Shown here: positions 31,496-40,670 of the stretch, one piece after another
How positions within the stretch are numbered: position 1 is the first letter of the stretch
How the letters are laid out: each line of letters opens with the position of its first letter
NCBI RefSeq assembly: GCF_000717655.1
Contig: NZ_JNZY01000018.1
Location: forward strand, 1-64,000
Direction of reading: 5' to 3'
Source of the DNA: Streptomyces katrae
GTDB lineage: Bacteria; Actinomycetota; Actinomycetes; Streptomycetales; Streptomycetaceae
DNA length: 64,000 bases
Program-made: the position numbers and the translations under genes
The notes under the pieces: model-generated
What the model was told of the DNA's origin: nothing
Seen by the model: only the letters and a program-made list of their open reading frames with translations
Databases searched by the model: none

Positions 31496-32842
31496 ATGAC
31501 CGCTGTCCCGCAGGAGCGCAAGATCGTCACCGCGATCCCCGGCCCCAAGTCGCAGGAGCTGCAGGCCCGCCGTCTCGAGACGGTCGCCGGCGGCGTGGGC
31601 TCCGTGCTCCCCGTCTTCACGGCCCGCGCCGGCGGCGGCATCATCGAGGACGTCGACGGCAACCGCCTGATCGACTTCGGTTCCGGCATCGCCGTGACCT
31701 CCGTCGGCGCCTCCGCCGAGGCCGTCGTGCGCCGCGCCTCCGCCCAGCTCGCAGACTTCACCCACACCTGCTTCATGGTCACGCCGTACGAGGGCTACGT
31801 CGAGGTCTGCGAGGCGCTGGCCGAGCTGACCCCGGGTGACCACGCGAAGAAGTCGGCGCTGTTCAACTCCGGCGCCGAGGCCGTCGAGAACGCCGTCAAG
31901 ATCGCCCGTGCGTACACCAAGCGCCAGGCCGTCGTCGTCTTCGACCACGGCTACCACGGCCGCACCAACCTCACGATGGCGCTGACGGCGAAGAACATGC
32001 CGTACAAGAACGGCTTCGGCCCGTTCGCCCCCGAGGTCTACCGCGTCCCGGTCGCCTACGGCTACCGCTGGCCCACCGGCGCCGAGAACTGCGGCCCCGA
32101 GGCCGCCGCCCAGGCGATCGACCAGATCACCAAGCAGATCGGCGCCGACAACGTCGCCGCGATCATCATCGAGCCGGTCCTCGGCGAGGGCGGCTTCATC
32201 GAGCCGGCCAAGGGCTTCCTGCCGGCGATCGTGAAGTTCGCCAACGAGAACGGCATCGTCTTCGTCGCCGACGAGATCCAGTCCGGCTTCTGCCGCACCG
32301 GCCAGTGGTTCGCGTGCGAGGACGAGGGCATCGTCCCGGACCTGATCACCACCGCCAAGGGCATCGCGGGCGGTCTGCCCCTCGCCGCCGTGACCGGCCG
32401 CGCCGAGATCATGGACGCCGCGCACGCGGGCGGCCTGGGCGGCACGTACGGCGGCAACCCGGTGGCCTGCGCCGGTGCGCTGGGCTCCATCGAGACCATG
32501 AAGGAGCTCGACCTCAACGCCGCGGCGAAGAAGATCGAGTCCGTCATGAAGACCCGCCTGACGGCCATGCAGGAGAAGTACGACATCATCGGCGACATCC
32601 GCGGCCGCGGCGCCATGATCGCGATCGAGCTGGTCAAGGACCCGGTGTCCAAGACCCCGTTCCCGGAGGCGGCCGGCGCGCTCGCCAAGGCCTGCCACGC
32701 CGAGGGCCTGCTCGTCCTCACCTGTGGCACCTACGGCAACGTGCTCCGTTTCCTCCCCCCGATCGTCATCGGCGAGGACCTGCTGAACGAGGGCCTGGAC
32801 CTCATCGAGGCGGCGTTCGCGGCCATCGGCACGGACGTCTGA
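31496..32842 (+). CDS. gabT: 4-aminobutyrate aminotransferase
   Basis: 448 aa, a PLP class III transaminase that moves the amino group of GABA to 2-oxoglutarate, giving succinate semialdehyde and glutamate. The cofactor residues are visible: SGAEAVENA, D259 (FVADEIQSG) and the Schiff-base Lys K288 (TTAKGIAGGLPL). The ATG at 31496 has CAGGAG 7 nt upstream. Context fits polyamine/GABA breakdown: an aldehyde dehydrogenase and PucR to the left and the putrescine uptake operon to the right. Confidence 0.94.
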   Translation: MTAVPQERKIVTAIPGPKSQELQARRLETVAGGVGSVLPVFTARAGGGIIEDVDGNRLIDFGSGIAVTSVGASAEAVVRRASAQLADFTHTCFMVTPYEGYVEVCEALAELTPGDHAKKSALFNSGAEAVENAVKIARAYTKRQAVVVFDHGYHGRTNLTMALTAKNMPYKNGFGPFAPEVYRVPVAYGYRWPTGAENCGPEAAAQAIDQITKQIGADNVAAIIIEPVLGEGGFIEPAKGFLPAIVKFANENGIVFVADEIQSGFCRTGQWFACEDEGIVPDLITTAKGIAGGLPLAAVTGRAEIMDAAHAGGLGGTYGGNPVACAGALGSIETMKELDLNAAAKKIESVMKTRLTAMQEKYDIIGDIRGRGAMIAIELVKDPVSKTPFPEAAGALAKACHAEGLLVLTCGTYGNVLRFLPPIVIGEDLLNEGLDLIEAAFAAIGTDV

Positions 32843-32975
32843 GCGACCTTCCGAACACGGGAGCCCGCCGGTACCCCCGGTAACGGGCGGACGCTGTGAA
32901 GAAGATGTGGGGGGCCGATGGCAGGAGCGCGATCCTGCTGTCGGTCCCCTTTCCGCTGCCGTACGGTTTCTGCAG

Positions 32976-33776
32976 ATGAGTGAGACACCCCGCTCCCGGG
33001 AAACCGGGGGCGACACCAGTACCGGGCTTCCCCAGCGCCGCACTGGGCCTGCGTTCGCGCACACTCCTCACCGATCGGACGGCCGTTCGCCCCAAACCCC
33101 CCGGGGCGCTCGGCAACCCGATCCGGGCGGCCGTCCCGGAACCATCCCCCCTGTTCCGGGACGGCCGGCCATCCTCCTCCTTCTCTCCCTGCTGGGGCTC
33201 GCCCTGACGACCTGGCAGGTCCTGGTCTCGGGTCCGCTGCTCACGCCGGACGAGAGCCTCAGCCGCGCCCTGGTCCGTACGGTCCCCGACTCCGTCACCG
33301 AGCGCCTCTCCGACCTCGGCAACGTCCCGGTCGCCGTGCCGGTCCTGCTGCTGGCGATGGCGTACTCCGTCCGGCGCTCCCGCGCCTGGGTCCCGGCGCT
33401 GACCGCAGGGCTGGCGATGGCCCTGGTCCCGGCCGTGATCGTGCCGCTGAAGGAGTGGACCGCCCGCCCGGGGCCCCTGGAGCCCTGGGCCGCCGGCTAC
33501 TACCCCTCGGGCCACACGGCCACCTCCGCCGTCGCGTACGTCGGCGCGGCCCTGCTGATCGGCCCGTATGCGCGCCGCGCGTGGCCGATGGCCGCCTCGC
33601 TCGTCCTGACCGCCGCCACGGCCACCGGCCTGATCCTGCGCGGCTGGCACTGGCCCCTGGACGTACTGGCCAGCTGCTTCCTGTGCGCGCCCCTGCTGCT
33701 GGCCGTGGCCCACACCGTACGCCGCGCTGTCAGACCCTCCGCCGGCGAGGGGGGCGCGACCACTCATGGGAAGTAG
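32976..33776 (+). CDS. PAP2-family membrane phosphatase
   Basis: 266 aa from the ATG at 32976; a longer frame exists but the extra residues do not resemble the family. The phosphatase motifs are in order: LKEWTARPGP, the PSGHT loop and RGWHWPLDV, embedded in about five to six membrane helices. The long Pro/Gly/Arg-rich N-terminus (about 75 residues) is cytoplasmic or linker. Such enzymes act on lipid phosphates such as undecaprenyl pyrophosphate or phosphatidylglycerol phosphate. Its 3' end overlaps the convergent chitinase gene by 13 bp. Confidence 0.85.
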   Translation: MSETPRSRETGGDTSTGLPQRRTGPAFAHTPHRSDGRSPQTPRGARQPDPGGRPGTIPPVPGRPAILLLLSLLGLALTTWQVLVSGPLLTPDESLSRALVRTVPDSVTERLSDLGNVPVAVPVLLLAMAYSVRRSRAWVPALTAGLAMALVPAVIVPLKEWTARPGPLEPWAAGYYPSGHTATSAVAYVGAALLIGPYARRAWPMAASLVLTAATATGLILRGWHWPLDVLASCFLCAPLLLAVAHTVRRAVRPSAGEGGATTHGK

Positions 33777-35575
33777 GCGTCGAAGTTCTTCGAGAACTCC
33801 CAGCCGCCGAAGCGGTCCCAGTTGATCGACCAGGTCATCAGGCCGCGCAGGGCGGGCCAGGTGCCGTGCGTCCGGTAGGTCCCGCAGTCGGTCTTCTTCG
33901 TCAGGCAGTCCAGCGCCTTGTTCACCTCGGCGGGCGAGGTGTGGCCGTTGCCCGCGTTGGTCGTGGCCGGGAGGCCGATCGCCACCTGGTCCGGCCGCAG
34001 CGGCGGGAAGACGCGCGCGGTGTCGCCCGCCACCGGGAAGCCGGTGAGCAGCATGTCGGTCATGGCGATGTGGAAGTCCGCGCCGCCCATGGAGTGGTAC
34101 TGGTTGTCGAGGCCCATGATCGAGCCCGAGTTGTAGTCCTGGACGTGGAGCAGGGTGAGGTCGTCGCGCAGGGCGTGGATGACCGGGAGGTAGGCGCCGG
34201 CGCGCGGGTCCTGGCCGCCCCAGGGGCCGGAGCCGTAGTACTGGTGGCCGAGCTGGACGAAGAAGGTCTCCGGGGCCATGGTCAGGACGAAGTCCGGGCC
34301 GTACTTGGCCTTCAGCGTCTTGACGGCGGAGATCAGGTTGACGATCACCGGGGTGGTCGGGGCGCGGAAGTCGGTGTCGCCCGTCGCGAGCGAGAGCGAG
34401 TGGCCCTCGAAGTCGATGTCGAGCCCGTTGAGCCCGTACTCGTCGATGATCTTGCTGACGGAGGACACGAAGGTGTCGCGGGCGGCCGTGGTGGCGAGCT
34501 GGACCTGGCCGTTCTGGCCGCCGATCGAGATCAGGACCTTCTTGCCCGCGGCCTGCTTGGCCTTGATGGCGGCCTTGAACTCGGCGGGGGACTCCACGCC
34601 CGGGCATTCGTTCACCGGGCAGAGCGAGAAGCGGATGTCCCCCGAGGTCACCGACGTCGGCTCGCCGAAGGCGAGGTTGATGACGTCCCAGGAGGCGGGG
34701 ACGTCGGCCATCCTGACGTAGCCGGAGCCGTTGGCGAAGCTCGCGTGCAGGTACCCGACCAGGGCGTGGGCCGGCAGGCCCGGGTCGCCCGGGTTGCCGC
34801 CGCCGCTCGTCGTGGAGGCGGAGACGGGGGCGCTCCTCGCGGACTCGCCGGCCGCGTTCACCGCGCTGACCTGGAAGGTGTACGAGGTGGACGTGGCAAG
34901 TCCGGTGACGGTCGCCGAGGTCCCGGTGACGCTCACGGGCGCGGCGCCGTCCCGGTGGAGCTTGTACGAGGTGGCGCCGGATGCGGCCGACCAGGAAAGG
35001 TTCAGGCTGCTCGGGGTGGCGCCGGAAGCGGTCAGGCCGGTGGGGGCGGCCGGGGGCTGGGGCTGGCCGGGTCCGGAGCCGCCCGGGTAGGGGCCGACGA
35101 GCGTGACGTCGTCCGTGAGGTGGGCGGGCTGGCCGTACCAGCCGTGCGTGTAGATCGTCACCGAGGTGGTGGCCGCGCCCGTACGGAACGTCGTGCTCAG
35201 CTGCTTCCAGGCGCCCGGGGTCTGCGTCCAGGCGGACACGTCGGTGGTACCGGTCCCTGCCGCGCCGAGGTAGACGTACGCGCCCTGCACCCAGGCGCCG
35301 AGCGTGTACGTCGAGTCCGGCTTGACGGCGACGGTCTGGGAGCAGCGGGCGTTGTCCTGGCCGGCCGGGGTGGCCCTGAGGGCGGAACTGCCGCCGTGGA
35401 CGGGGGCGTTGACGACGGCGCCGCTGCCGGCCGAACAGCTCCAGCCGTCGAGTCCGGCTTCGAAGCCGCCGTTGCGGGCGAGGTCGGCGTCGGCCGCGGC
35501 GGCGGGCCGGCCCGCGGCGAGGAACCCGGCCACCGCGAGGGCGGCCGCGGTGAAGAGGGACACAGGTCTGCGCAC
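33764..35575 (-). CDS. Secreted GH18 chitinase with CBM and FnIII domains
   Basis: 603 aa. A Sec signal peptide (about 1-27, ending AAAAD) is followed by a carbohydrate-binding module (about 30-165), a Pro-rich linker, a fibronectin type III domain (about 176-262) and a GH18 catalytic barrel (about 272-603). The active-site strand is GLNGLDIDFEG with the acid E390; the first Asp of the usual DGxDxDxE is Asn. It cleaves chitin to chito-oligosaccharides outside the cell. A palindrome TGGTCCAGACCA upstream (annotated) points to DasR/GlcNAc control. The layout matches Streptomyces ChiC/ChiD-type enzymes. Confidence 0.93.
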   Translation of the reverse strand: MRRPVSLFTAAALAVAGFLAAGRPAAAADADLARNGGFEAGLDGWSCSAGSGAVVNAPVHGGSSALRATPAGQDNARCSQTVAVKPDSTYTLGAWVQGAYVYLGAAGTGTTDVSAWTQTPGAWKQLSTTFRTGAATTSVTIYTHGWYGQPAHLTDDVTLVGPYPGGSGPGQPQPPAAPTGLTASGATPSSLNLSWSAASGATSYKLHRDGAAPVSVTGTSATVTGLATSTSYTFQVSAVNAAGESARSAPVSASTTSGGGNPGDPGLPAHALVGYLHASFANGSGYVRMADVPASWDVINLAFGEPTSVTSGDIRFSLCPVNECPGVESPAEFKAAIKAKQAAGKKVLISIGGQNGQVQLATTAARDTFVSSVSKIIDEYGLNGLDIDFEGHSLSLATGDTDFRAPTTPVIVNLISAVKTLKAKYGPDFVLTMAPETFFVQLGHQYYGSGPWGGQDPRAGAYLPVIHALRDDLTLLHVQDYNSGSIMGLDNQYHSMGGADFHIAMTDMLLTGFPVAGDTARVFPPLRPDQVAIGLPATTNAGNGHTSPAEVNKALDCLTKKTDCGTYRTHGTWPALRGLMTWSINWDRFGGWEFSKNFDAYFP

Positions 35576-35639
35576 AACTGCCTCCGGAACATGGGGGGAT
35601 GGAGCCAGGCCGCCGGTGAAACGGCAGCGGCGCCCAACA

Positions 35640-35664
35640 TGGTCCAGACCAATGCACTTGTCAA
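35640..35664 (-). promoter_or_regulatory. Chitinase promoter with DasR-like operator
   Basis: On the minus strand TTGACA (35664-35659) and CATGTT (35641-35636) are 17 nt apart and could be -35 and -10 elements. Between and over them lies the perfect palindrome TGGTCCAGACCA (35651-35640), close to the dre consensus ACTGGTCTAGACCACT of the GlcNAc-responsive repressor DasR and to the direct repeats known in chitinase promoters. It is about 65 bp from the chitinase ATG. Confidence 0.7.
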
Positions 35665-36125
35665 GGTTTCCGGCCCTCCTCCCCCACCGCCCGCGCCGCG
35701 GCCTCGTGCATCGCGAGTTCCAGCAGCACCGGATCGGTGAGCGTCCCGCGGCCGTCCGGGACCACCAGCCAGCGCACCCCGCCCGTATGCCGGCCGGGGT
35801 AGGGGACCACGATCCAGGTCCCGCGCCCGGCTCCCCGTACGCCGGTGCCGATCCAGCGGGACGCCGTACCCGGGGGCACGAAGAAGCCCAGCCGCGAGTC
35901 GGCGGGATCGGCGAGCACCGGGCCGGGCCGGTGGAGGAACTGCGTCAGGACGTCGAGGGCGGCCTGCCCCAGCTCCCCGGGCAGGATCAGCACGTCCCAG
36001 TGCCGGCCGGCGGGCAGCAGGGCGACCCCGAGGGGGTTGCGCTCCCACTCCCACCGGCAGGTGTCGGGGTCCGGCGCCACCGACACGAGCCATTCCACCG
36101 CGGTCCTGATCTCCGAGCCCTGCAT
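35661..36125 (-). CDS. Conserved hypothetical protein (primase/polymerase-like fold possible)
   Basis: 154 aa, with SVAPDPDTCRWEWERNPLGVALLPAGRHWDVLILP and WIVVPYPGRHTGGVRWLVVPDG. I recall similar small Streptomyces proteins annotated as bifunctional DNA primase/polymerase-related, but no catalytic Asp pair of that family is obvious, so I would leave it as unknown. It lies between the chitinase and the polyamine operon on the same strand; its start overlaps the chitinase promoter region only at its 3' end. Confidence 0.6.
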   Translation of the reverse strand: MQGSEIRTAVEWLVSVAPDPDTCRWEWERNPLGVALLPAGRHWDVLILPGELGQAALDVLTQFLHRPGPVLADPADSRLGFFVPPGTASRWIGTGVRGAGRGTWIVVPYPGRHTGGVRWLVVPDGRGTLTDPVLLELAMHEAAARAVGEEGRKP

Positions 36126-36146
36126 CGCCCGGCCTCCGTTCCCTGG

Positions 36147-36163
36147 GGTGAGGTGTCCTCACC
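36147..36163. promoter_or_regulatory. 17-bp palindrome upstream of 154-aa protein
   Basis: ggtgagg-tgt-cctcacc is a perfect inverted repeat with a 3-bp centre, 22 bp upstream of the start at 36125. It could be an operator or a short hairpin. Confidence 0.35.
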
Positions 36164-36287
36164 GGGAGAGAGCGGGGCCGGGCCCTGCGATGACGCGGGT
36201 TTCAGCCCTCCGTCGGGGTGAAGCGGCTCACGGCATGAACCGCGCGCGCCGGGGGCGTACGGGGAGTCGTGCGGTCGTGGGCTCCGG

Positions 36288-37706
36288 TCAGCTGTCGAAG
36301 CCCAGGCCGAGCCTGTCCAGCGCCTTCAGCCACAGGTTGCGGCGCCCGCCGCGGGCGTCCGCCCGGGCCAGGGACCACTTGGTGAGGGTGATCCCGGTCC
36401 AGGCGAAGGGTTCCGGGGGGAACGGCATGGGCCGGGACTTCACCATCTCCAGCTCGGTCCGCTCGGTGCGGGCCCCGTCGAGCAGGTCCAGCATCACGTC
36501 GGCGCCGAAGCGGGTGGCACCGACCCCGAGCCCGGTGTAGCCGGCCGCGTAGGCGACCCTGCCGCCGTGCGCCGTACCGAAGAAGGCGGAGAAGCGCGAG
36601 CAGGTGTCGATGGCCCCGCCCCAGGCGTGGCTGAACTTGATGCCCTCCAGCTGCGGGAACGCGCTGAAGAAGTGCTGCGCGAGCTTCAGGTACGTCTCGG
36701 GGCGGTGGTCGTACTCGGAGTCGAGCTTGCCGCGGTAGGGGTAGATGGCGTCGTAGCCGCCCCACAGGATGCGGTTCTCCGGGGTGATGCGGAAGTAGTG
36801 GAACTGGTTGGCGCTGTCGCCCAGGCCCTGGCGGTTCCGCCAGCCGATGGCCCCCAGCTGTTCGGCGGTCAACGGCTCGGTCATGAGCGCGTAGTCGTAG
36901 ACCGGGACCGTGAACGGGCGGATCCGCTTGACCAGCGACGGGAAGATGTTCGTGCCGAGCGCCACCCGCCGGGCGAAGATCCGCCCGTACGGGGTGCGTA
37001 CGGCCATCCCGGCGCCCGAGGAGGCCAGGGACAGCCCGCGGGTGTTCTCGTAGATCCGCACGCCCATCGACAGGCAGGCCTCCTTCAGGCCCCAGGCGAG
37101 CTTGGCGGGGTTGAGCATGGCGACGCCGTCGGTGTCCCACAGGCCCGCGAGGAACGTCGGCGAGTCGACCTCGGCGCGCAGCTCCTCGCGGTCCAGCCAG
37201 CGCGAGCCGCCCCCGAGGCCCAGCTTCTCGGCCTCCTCGTACAGCTCGCGCAGCTCCTCGACCTGGTGGGGCTCGGTGGCCACGTCGATCTCGCCGGTGC
37301 GCTCGAAGTCGCAGTCGATGCCGTAGCGGGCGATGGCCGCCTCGATCTCATCGAGGTTGCGCGCGCCCAGCTCCTCCAGCCTGGCGAGCTCGCCCGGCCA
37401 TCGGGCCATGCCGTTGGCGAGGCCGTGCGTGAGGGAGGCGGCGCAGAAGCCTCCGTTGCGTCCGGAGGCGGCCCAGCCCGCCTCCTTGGACTCGATCAGG
37501 ACGACGTCCCGGGCGGGGTCGCGCTCCTTGGCGATCAGCGCGGTCCACAGTCCGCTGTACCCGGCGCCGATGACGAGCAGGTCGCAGGCCTCGTCCGAGG
37601 TCAGCGCCGGCTGTGCGGCGGGCTTGCCGGGGTCGTCCAGCCAGTACGAGACCGGCAGTGCTTCGGAAAGGGATTGAGCAACACTTCGCATGGCGACTGG
37701 GGCCAT
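36288..37706 (-). CDS. FAD-dependent gamma-glutamylputrescine oxidase-like enzyme (PuuB-type)
   Basis: 472 aa from the ATG at 37706 (GGAG 9 nt upstream; a TTG three codons earlier also opens the frame). The FAD-binding GxGxxG fingerprint DLLVIGAGYSGLWTALIA starts near residue 45, followed by ESKEAGWAASGRNGGF typical of DadA/PuuB amine oxidoreductases, and GYTGLGVGATRF at the C-terminus. It is the last gene of a six-gene putrescine operon, 21 nt after potC. The likely substrate is gamma-glutamylputrescine or putrescine, giving the aldehyde used by the ALDH at the operon start. Confidence 0.87.
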   Translation of the reverse strand: MAPVAMRSVAQSLSEALPVSYWLDDPGKPAAQPALTSDEACDLLVIGAGYSGLWTALIAKERDPARDVVLIESKEAGWAASGRNGGFCAASLTHGLANGMARWPGELARLEELGARNLDEIEAAIARYGIDCDFERTGEIDVATEPHQVEELRELYEEAEKLGLGGGSRWLDREELRAEVDSPTFLAGLWDTDGVAMLNPAKLAWGLKEACLSMGVRIYENTRGLSLASSGAGMAVRTPYGRIFARRVALGTNIFPSLVKRIRPFTVPVYDYALMTEPLTAEQLGAIGWRNRQGLGDSANQFHYFRITPENRILWGGYDAIYPYRGKLDSEYDHRPETYLKLAQHFFSAFPQLEGIKFSHAWGGAIDTCSRFSAFFGTAHGGRVAYAAGYTGLGVGATRFGADVMLDLLDGARTERTELEMVKSRPMPFPPEPFAWTGITLTKWSLARADARGGRRNLWLKALDRLGLGFDS

Positions 37707-37727
37707 GGCTTCCAACTCCCTACAGAG

Positions 37728-38522
37728 CTACTTGGGTTGTGCGTTCTTGCGGCGGTTCCCGACCATCTGGCCGGCGAGCACCACCAGCACCGCGATGACG
37801 AACATCGCCGTACCGATGACGTTGATCTGGACAGGCGTACCGCGCTGGGCCGAACCCCACACGAACATGGGGAAGGTGACGGTGTTGCCCGAGTTGAAGT
37901 TGGTGATGATGAAGTCGTCGAACGAGAGCGCGAACGAGAGCAGCGCGCCCGCGGCGATACCGGGTGCCGCGATCGGCAGGGTGACCCGTACGAAGGTCTG
38001 TACCGGGCCCGCGTAGAGGTCGCGGGCGGCCTCCTCCAGCCGCGGGTCCATCGACAGGACGCGTGCCTTGACGGCGGCGACGACGAAGCTGAGGCAGAAC
38101 ATGACGTGGGCGATCAGGATCGTCCAGAAGCCCAGCTGGATGCCCATGTTGAGGAAGAGGGCGAGCAGCGAGGCCGCCATCACGATCTCGGGCATGGCCA
38201 TCGGCAGGAAGATCAGCGAGTTGACCGCGCCGCGCGCCCGGAAGCGGTAGCGGACGAGCGCGAAGGCGATGGCCGTGCCGAGGACGGTGGCGCCGATGGT
38301 GGCCCACACGGCGATCTGGAGCGACAGGGACAGGGAGCCGCACAGGTCGGCGACCCCGCAGGGGTCCTTCCAGGCGTCGAGCGAGAACTCCTGCCAGGCG
38401 TAGTTGAACCGCCCGGTGGGGTTGTTGAAGGAGAAGACCGTCACGACGACGTTCGGCAGGATCAGGTAGGTGAGCGTGCCGAGTCCGAAGATGACGACGA
38501 GATTGCGCCGGAGCCAACGCAT
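37728..38522 (-). CDS. potC: Putrescine/spermidine ABC transporter permease PotC
   Basis: 264 aa with six predicted membrane helices and the EAA loop EEAARDLYAGPVQTFVRVTLPIAAPGI near residue 170, which contacts the ATPase. The ATG overlaps the potB stop by one base (TGATG). It is the second permease of the operon ALDH-potD-potA-potB-potC-oxidoreductase. Confidence 0.92.
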   Translation of the reverse strand: MRWLRRNLVVIFGLGTLTYLILPNVVVTVFSFNNPTGRFNYAWQEFSLDAWKDPCGVADLCGSLSLSLQIAVWATIGATVLGTAIAFALVRYRFRARGAVNSLIFLPMAMPEIVMAASLLALFLNMGIQLGFWTILIAHVMFCLSFVVAAVKARVLSMDPRLEEAARDLYAGPVQTFVRVTLPIAAPGIAAGALLSFALSFDDFIITNFNSGNTVTFPMFVWGSAQRGTPVQINVIGTAMFVIAVLVVLAGQMVGNRRKNAQPK

Positions 38523-39451
38523 CAGACCAGGTCCTCCGTCCCCGCTCGGCGGATGTAGATGGTGACCATGATCAGCACGATGGCCATGAGGATGAAGGAC
38601 AGCGCGGCGGCCGTCGGGTAGTCGAGGATGCGCAGGTACTGCGACTGGATGACGTTGCCGATCATCCGGGTGTCCGTGGAGCCGAGCAGTTCGGCGTTCA
38701 CGTAGTCGCCGCTCGCCGGGATGAAGGTGAGCAGGGTCCCGGAGACCACGCCCGGCATGGAGAGCGGGAAGGTCACCTTCCGGAAGGTGGTGGAGGGGCG
38801 GGCGTACAGGTCCCCGGCCGCCTCGTGGAGGCGGGTGTCGATGCGCTCCAGGGAGGTGTAGAGCGGCAGGATCATGAACGGGAGGAAGTTGTACGTCAGG
38901 CCGCAGACGACCGCGAGCGGCGTGGCGAGCACCCGCTCCCCCTCGGTCATCCCGAGCCAGCTGGTCACGTCCAGGACGTGCAGGGTGTTGAGGACCTCCA
39001 CCACCGGGCCGCCGTCGGCCAGGATCGTCTTCCAGGCCAGTGTGCGGATCAGGAAGCTGGTGAAGAAGGGGGCGATGACCAGTACCAGCAAAAGGTTTCT
39101 CCAGCGGCCCGCCTTGAAGGCGATCAGGTAGGCCAGCGGGTACCCGAGCAGCAGGCACAGCACGGTCGCGGTGCCGGCGTACAGCAGGGAGCGCAGGAAC
39201 TGCGGGTAGTACTCGGTGAGGGCGTCCCAGTACGTCTGGAAGTGCCAGGTGACCTGGAAGCCCTCCTCGAGGGAGCCGGTCTGCACCGAGGTGGAGGCCT
39301 GGTAGATCATCGGAAGGACGAAGAAGACCAGCAGCCACAGGATGCCGGGGAGCAGCAGCCAGTACGGGACCAGCCGCTTGCGCAGGGACGGCTTGTGTAC
39401 CGGGGGTTCGGCCGCGACGGCGACCTCCGGCAGTGTGGCCGGGGCGGTCAT
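38522..39451 (-). CDS. potB: Putrescine/spermidine ABC transporter permease PotB
   Basis: 309 aa. Six membrane helices and the EAA loop EAAGDLYARPSTTFRKVTFPL mark a binding-protein-dependent permease of the PotB type; a cytosolic N-terminal tail of ~25 residues precedes the first helix. The ATG at 39451 overlaps the potA stop as ATGA. It pairs with PotC to form the transmembrane channel. Confidence 0.92.
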   Translation of the reverse strand: MTAPATLPEVAVAAEPPVHKPSLRKRLVPYWLLLPGILWLLVFFVLPMIYQASTSVQTGSLEEGFQVTWHFQTYWDALTEYYPQFLRSLLYAGTATVLCLLLGYPLAYLIAFKAGRWRNLLLVLVIAPFFTSFLIRTLAWKTILADGGPVVEVLNTLHVLDVTSWLGMTEGERVLATPLAVVCGLTYNFLPFMILPLYTSLERIDTRLHEAAGDLYARPSTTFRKVTFPLSMPGVVSGTLLTFIPASGDYVNAELLGSTDTRMIGNVIQSQYLRILDYPTAAALSFILMAIVLIMVTIYIRRAGTEDLV

Positions 39452-40599
39452 GCGCCCTCCTCGACCGTCTCGATGCCCGCGTCGATGTCCTGGGCCGCGT
39501 CGAGGCCGAAGGTGTGCTCGGCGTTCCAGTGAAGGACGACGTCGGCGCCGGCGACCAGGCGGGCATCGCGTTCGATGTTCTGGACGTACACCTCCAGCTC
39601 CGGGCAGACGGGGCTGTCGATGACGAACTGGGTGGAGACGCCGATGAAGGACGAGGCGGCTATCGTGCCGCGGACCTTGTTGCGGCCGGCCGCAACGGTG
39701 TCCTCCTCGTCCGCGTGGACCAGGGAGATCTTCTCGGGACGCACCCCCACCAGCAGCTTTCCGCCGGCCTTGGGGGTCGTCGAACACCGGGCAGCGGGCA
39801 GCCGCAGCCTGGAGCCGGCCGAGCTGACCAAGACATCGGCGCCGCCGGCCTCCAGGACCTCGGCCTCGATGAGGTTCGAGGTGCCCAGGAAGTTGGCGAC
39901 GAAGGTGGTCTTCGGGTTCTCGTACAGCTCGGCGGGGGCGCCCAGCTGCTCGACGCGGCCGCCGTTCATCACGGCGACCGTGTCGGCCATGGTCATGGCC
40001 TCCTCCTGGTCGTGCGTGACGTGCACGAAGGTGATGCCGACCTCGGTCTGGATCCTTTTCAGCTCCAGCTGCATCTGGCGGCGCAGCTTGAGGTCGAGGG
40101 CGCCGAGGGGCTCGTCGAGGAGCAGCACCTGCGGGTGGTTGATCAGCGCGCGGGCCACGGCCACGCGCTGCTGCTGGCCGCCGGAGAGCTGGTGCGGCTT
40201 GCGCTGGGCGAACTGGCCCAGCTCGACCAGCTCGAGCATGTCCTCGACCTGCTTCTTGACGGACTTGATGCCGCGGCGGCGCAGGCCGAAGGCCACGTTC
40301 TCGTAGATGTTCAGGTGCGGGAACAGCGCATAGCTCTGGAACACCGTGTTGACGGGGCGCTTGTACGGCGGCAGCTGGGTGACCTCCCGGTCCCCGAGGT
40401 GGACCGTACCGGTGGAGGGCTCCTCCAGGCCGGCGATCATGCGCAGGGTGGTGGTCTTCCCGCAGCCCGAGGCGCCGAGCAGGGCGAAGAAGGAGCCCTG
40501 GGGGATGGTGAGATCCAGCGGGTGCACGGCGGTGAACGAGCCGTAGTGCTTGCTGATCCCGGCGAGGCGGACGTCGCCGCCCGCGGTCTTGTCAGTCAT
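39448..40599 (-). CDS. potA: Putrescine/spermidine ABC transporter ATPase PotA
   Basis: 383 aa. Walker [10 protein letters not shown] (about 42-50), Q-loop [10 protein letters not shown], signature LSGGQQQR, Walker [13 protein letters not shown] and the H-loop VTHDQEEA are all intact. A C-terminal TOBE regulatory domain (about 245-370) is typical of PotA. It energises PotBC. Confidence 0.94.
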   Translation of the reverse strand: MTDKTAGGDVRLAGISKHYGSFTAVHPLDLTIPQGSFFALLGASGCGKTTTLRMIAGLEEPSTGTVHLGDREVTQLPPYKRPVNTVFQSYALFPHLNIYENVAFGLRRRGIKSVKKQVEDMLELVELGQFAQRKPHQLSGGQQQRVAVARALINHPQVLLLDEPLGALDLKLRRQMQLELKRIQTEVGITFVHVTHDQEEAMTMADTVAVMNGGRVEQLGAPAELYENPKTTFVANFLGTSNLIEAEVLEAGGADVLVSSAGSRLRLPAARCSTTPKAGGKLLVGVRPEKISLVHADEEDTVAAGRNKVRGTIAASSFIGVSTQFVIDSPVCPELEVYVQNIERDARLVAGADVVLHWNAEHTFGLDAAQDIDAGIETVEEGA

Positions 40600-40670
40600 G
40601 GGTCGCGGCCTTCGGTGGTGGTGTCGTCGGAAGGGTGCGGGGCGCGGGTGCCGGCACGGGAGGGGGTTCG

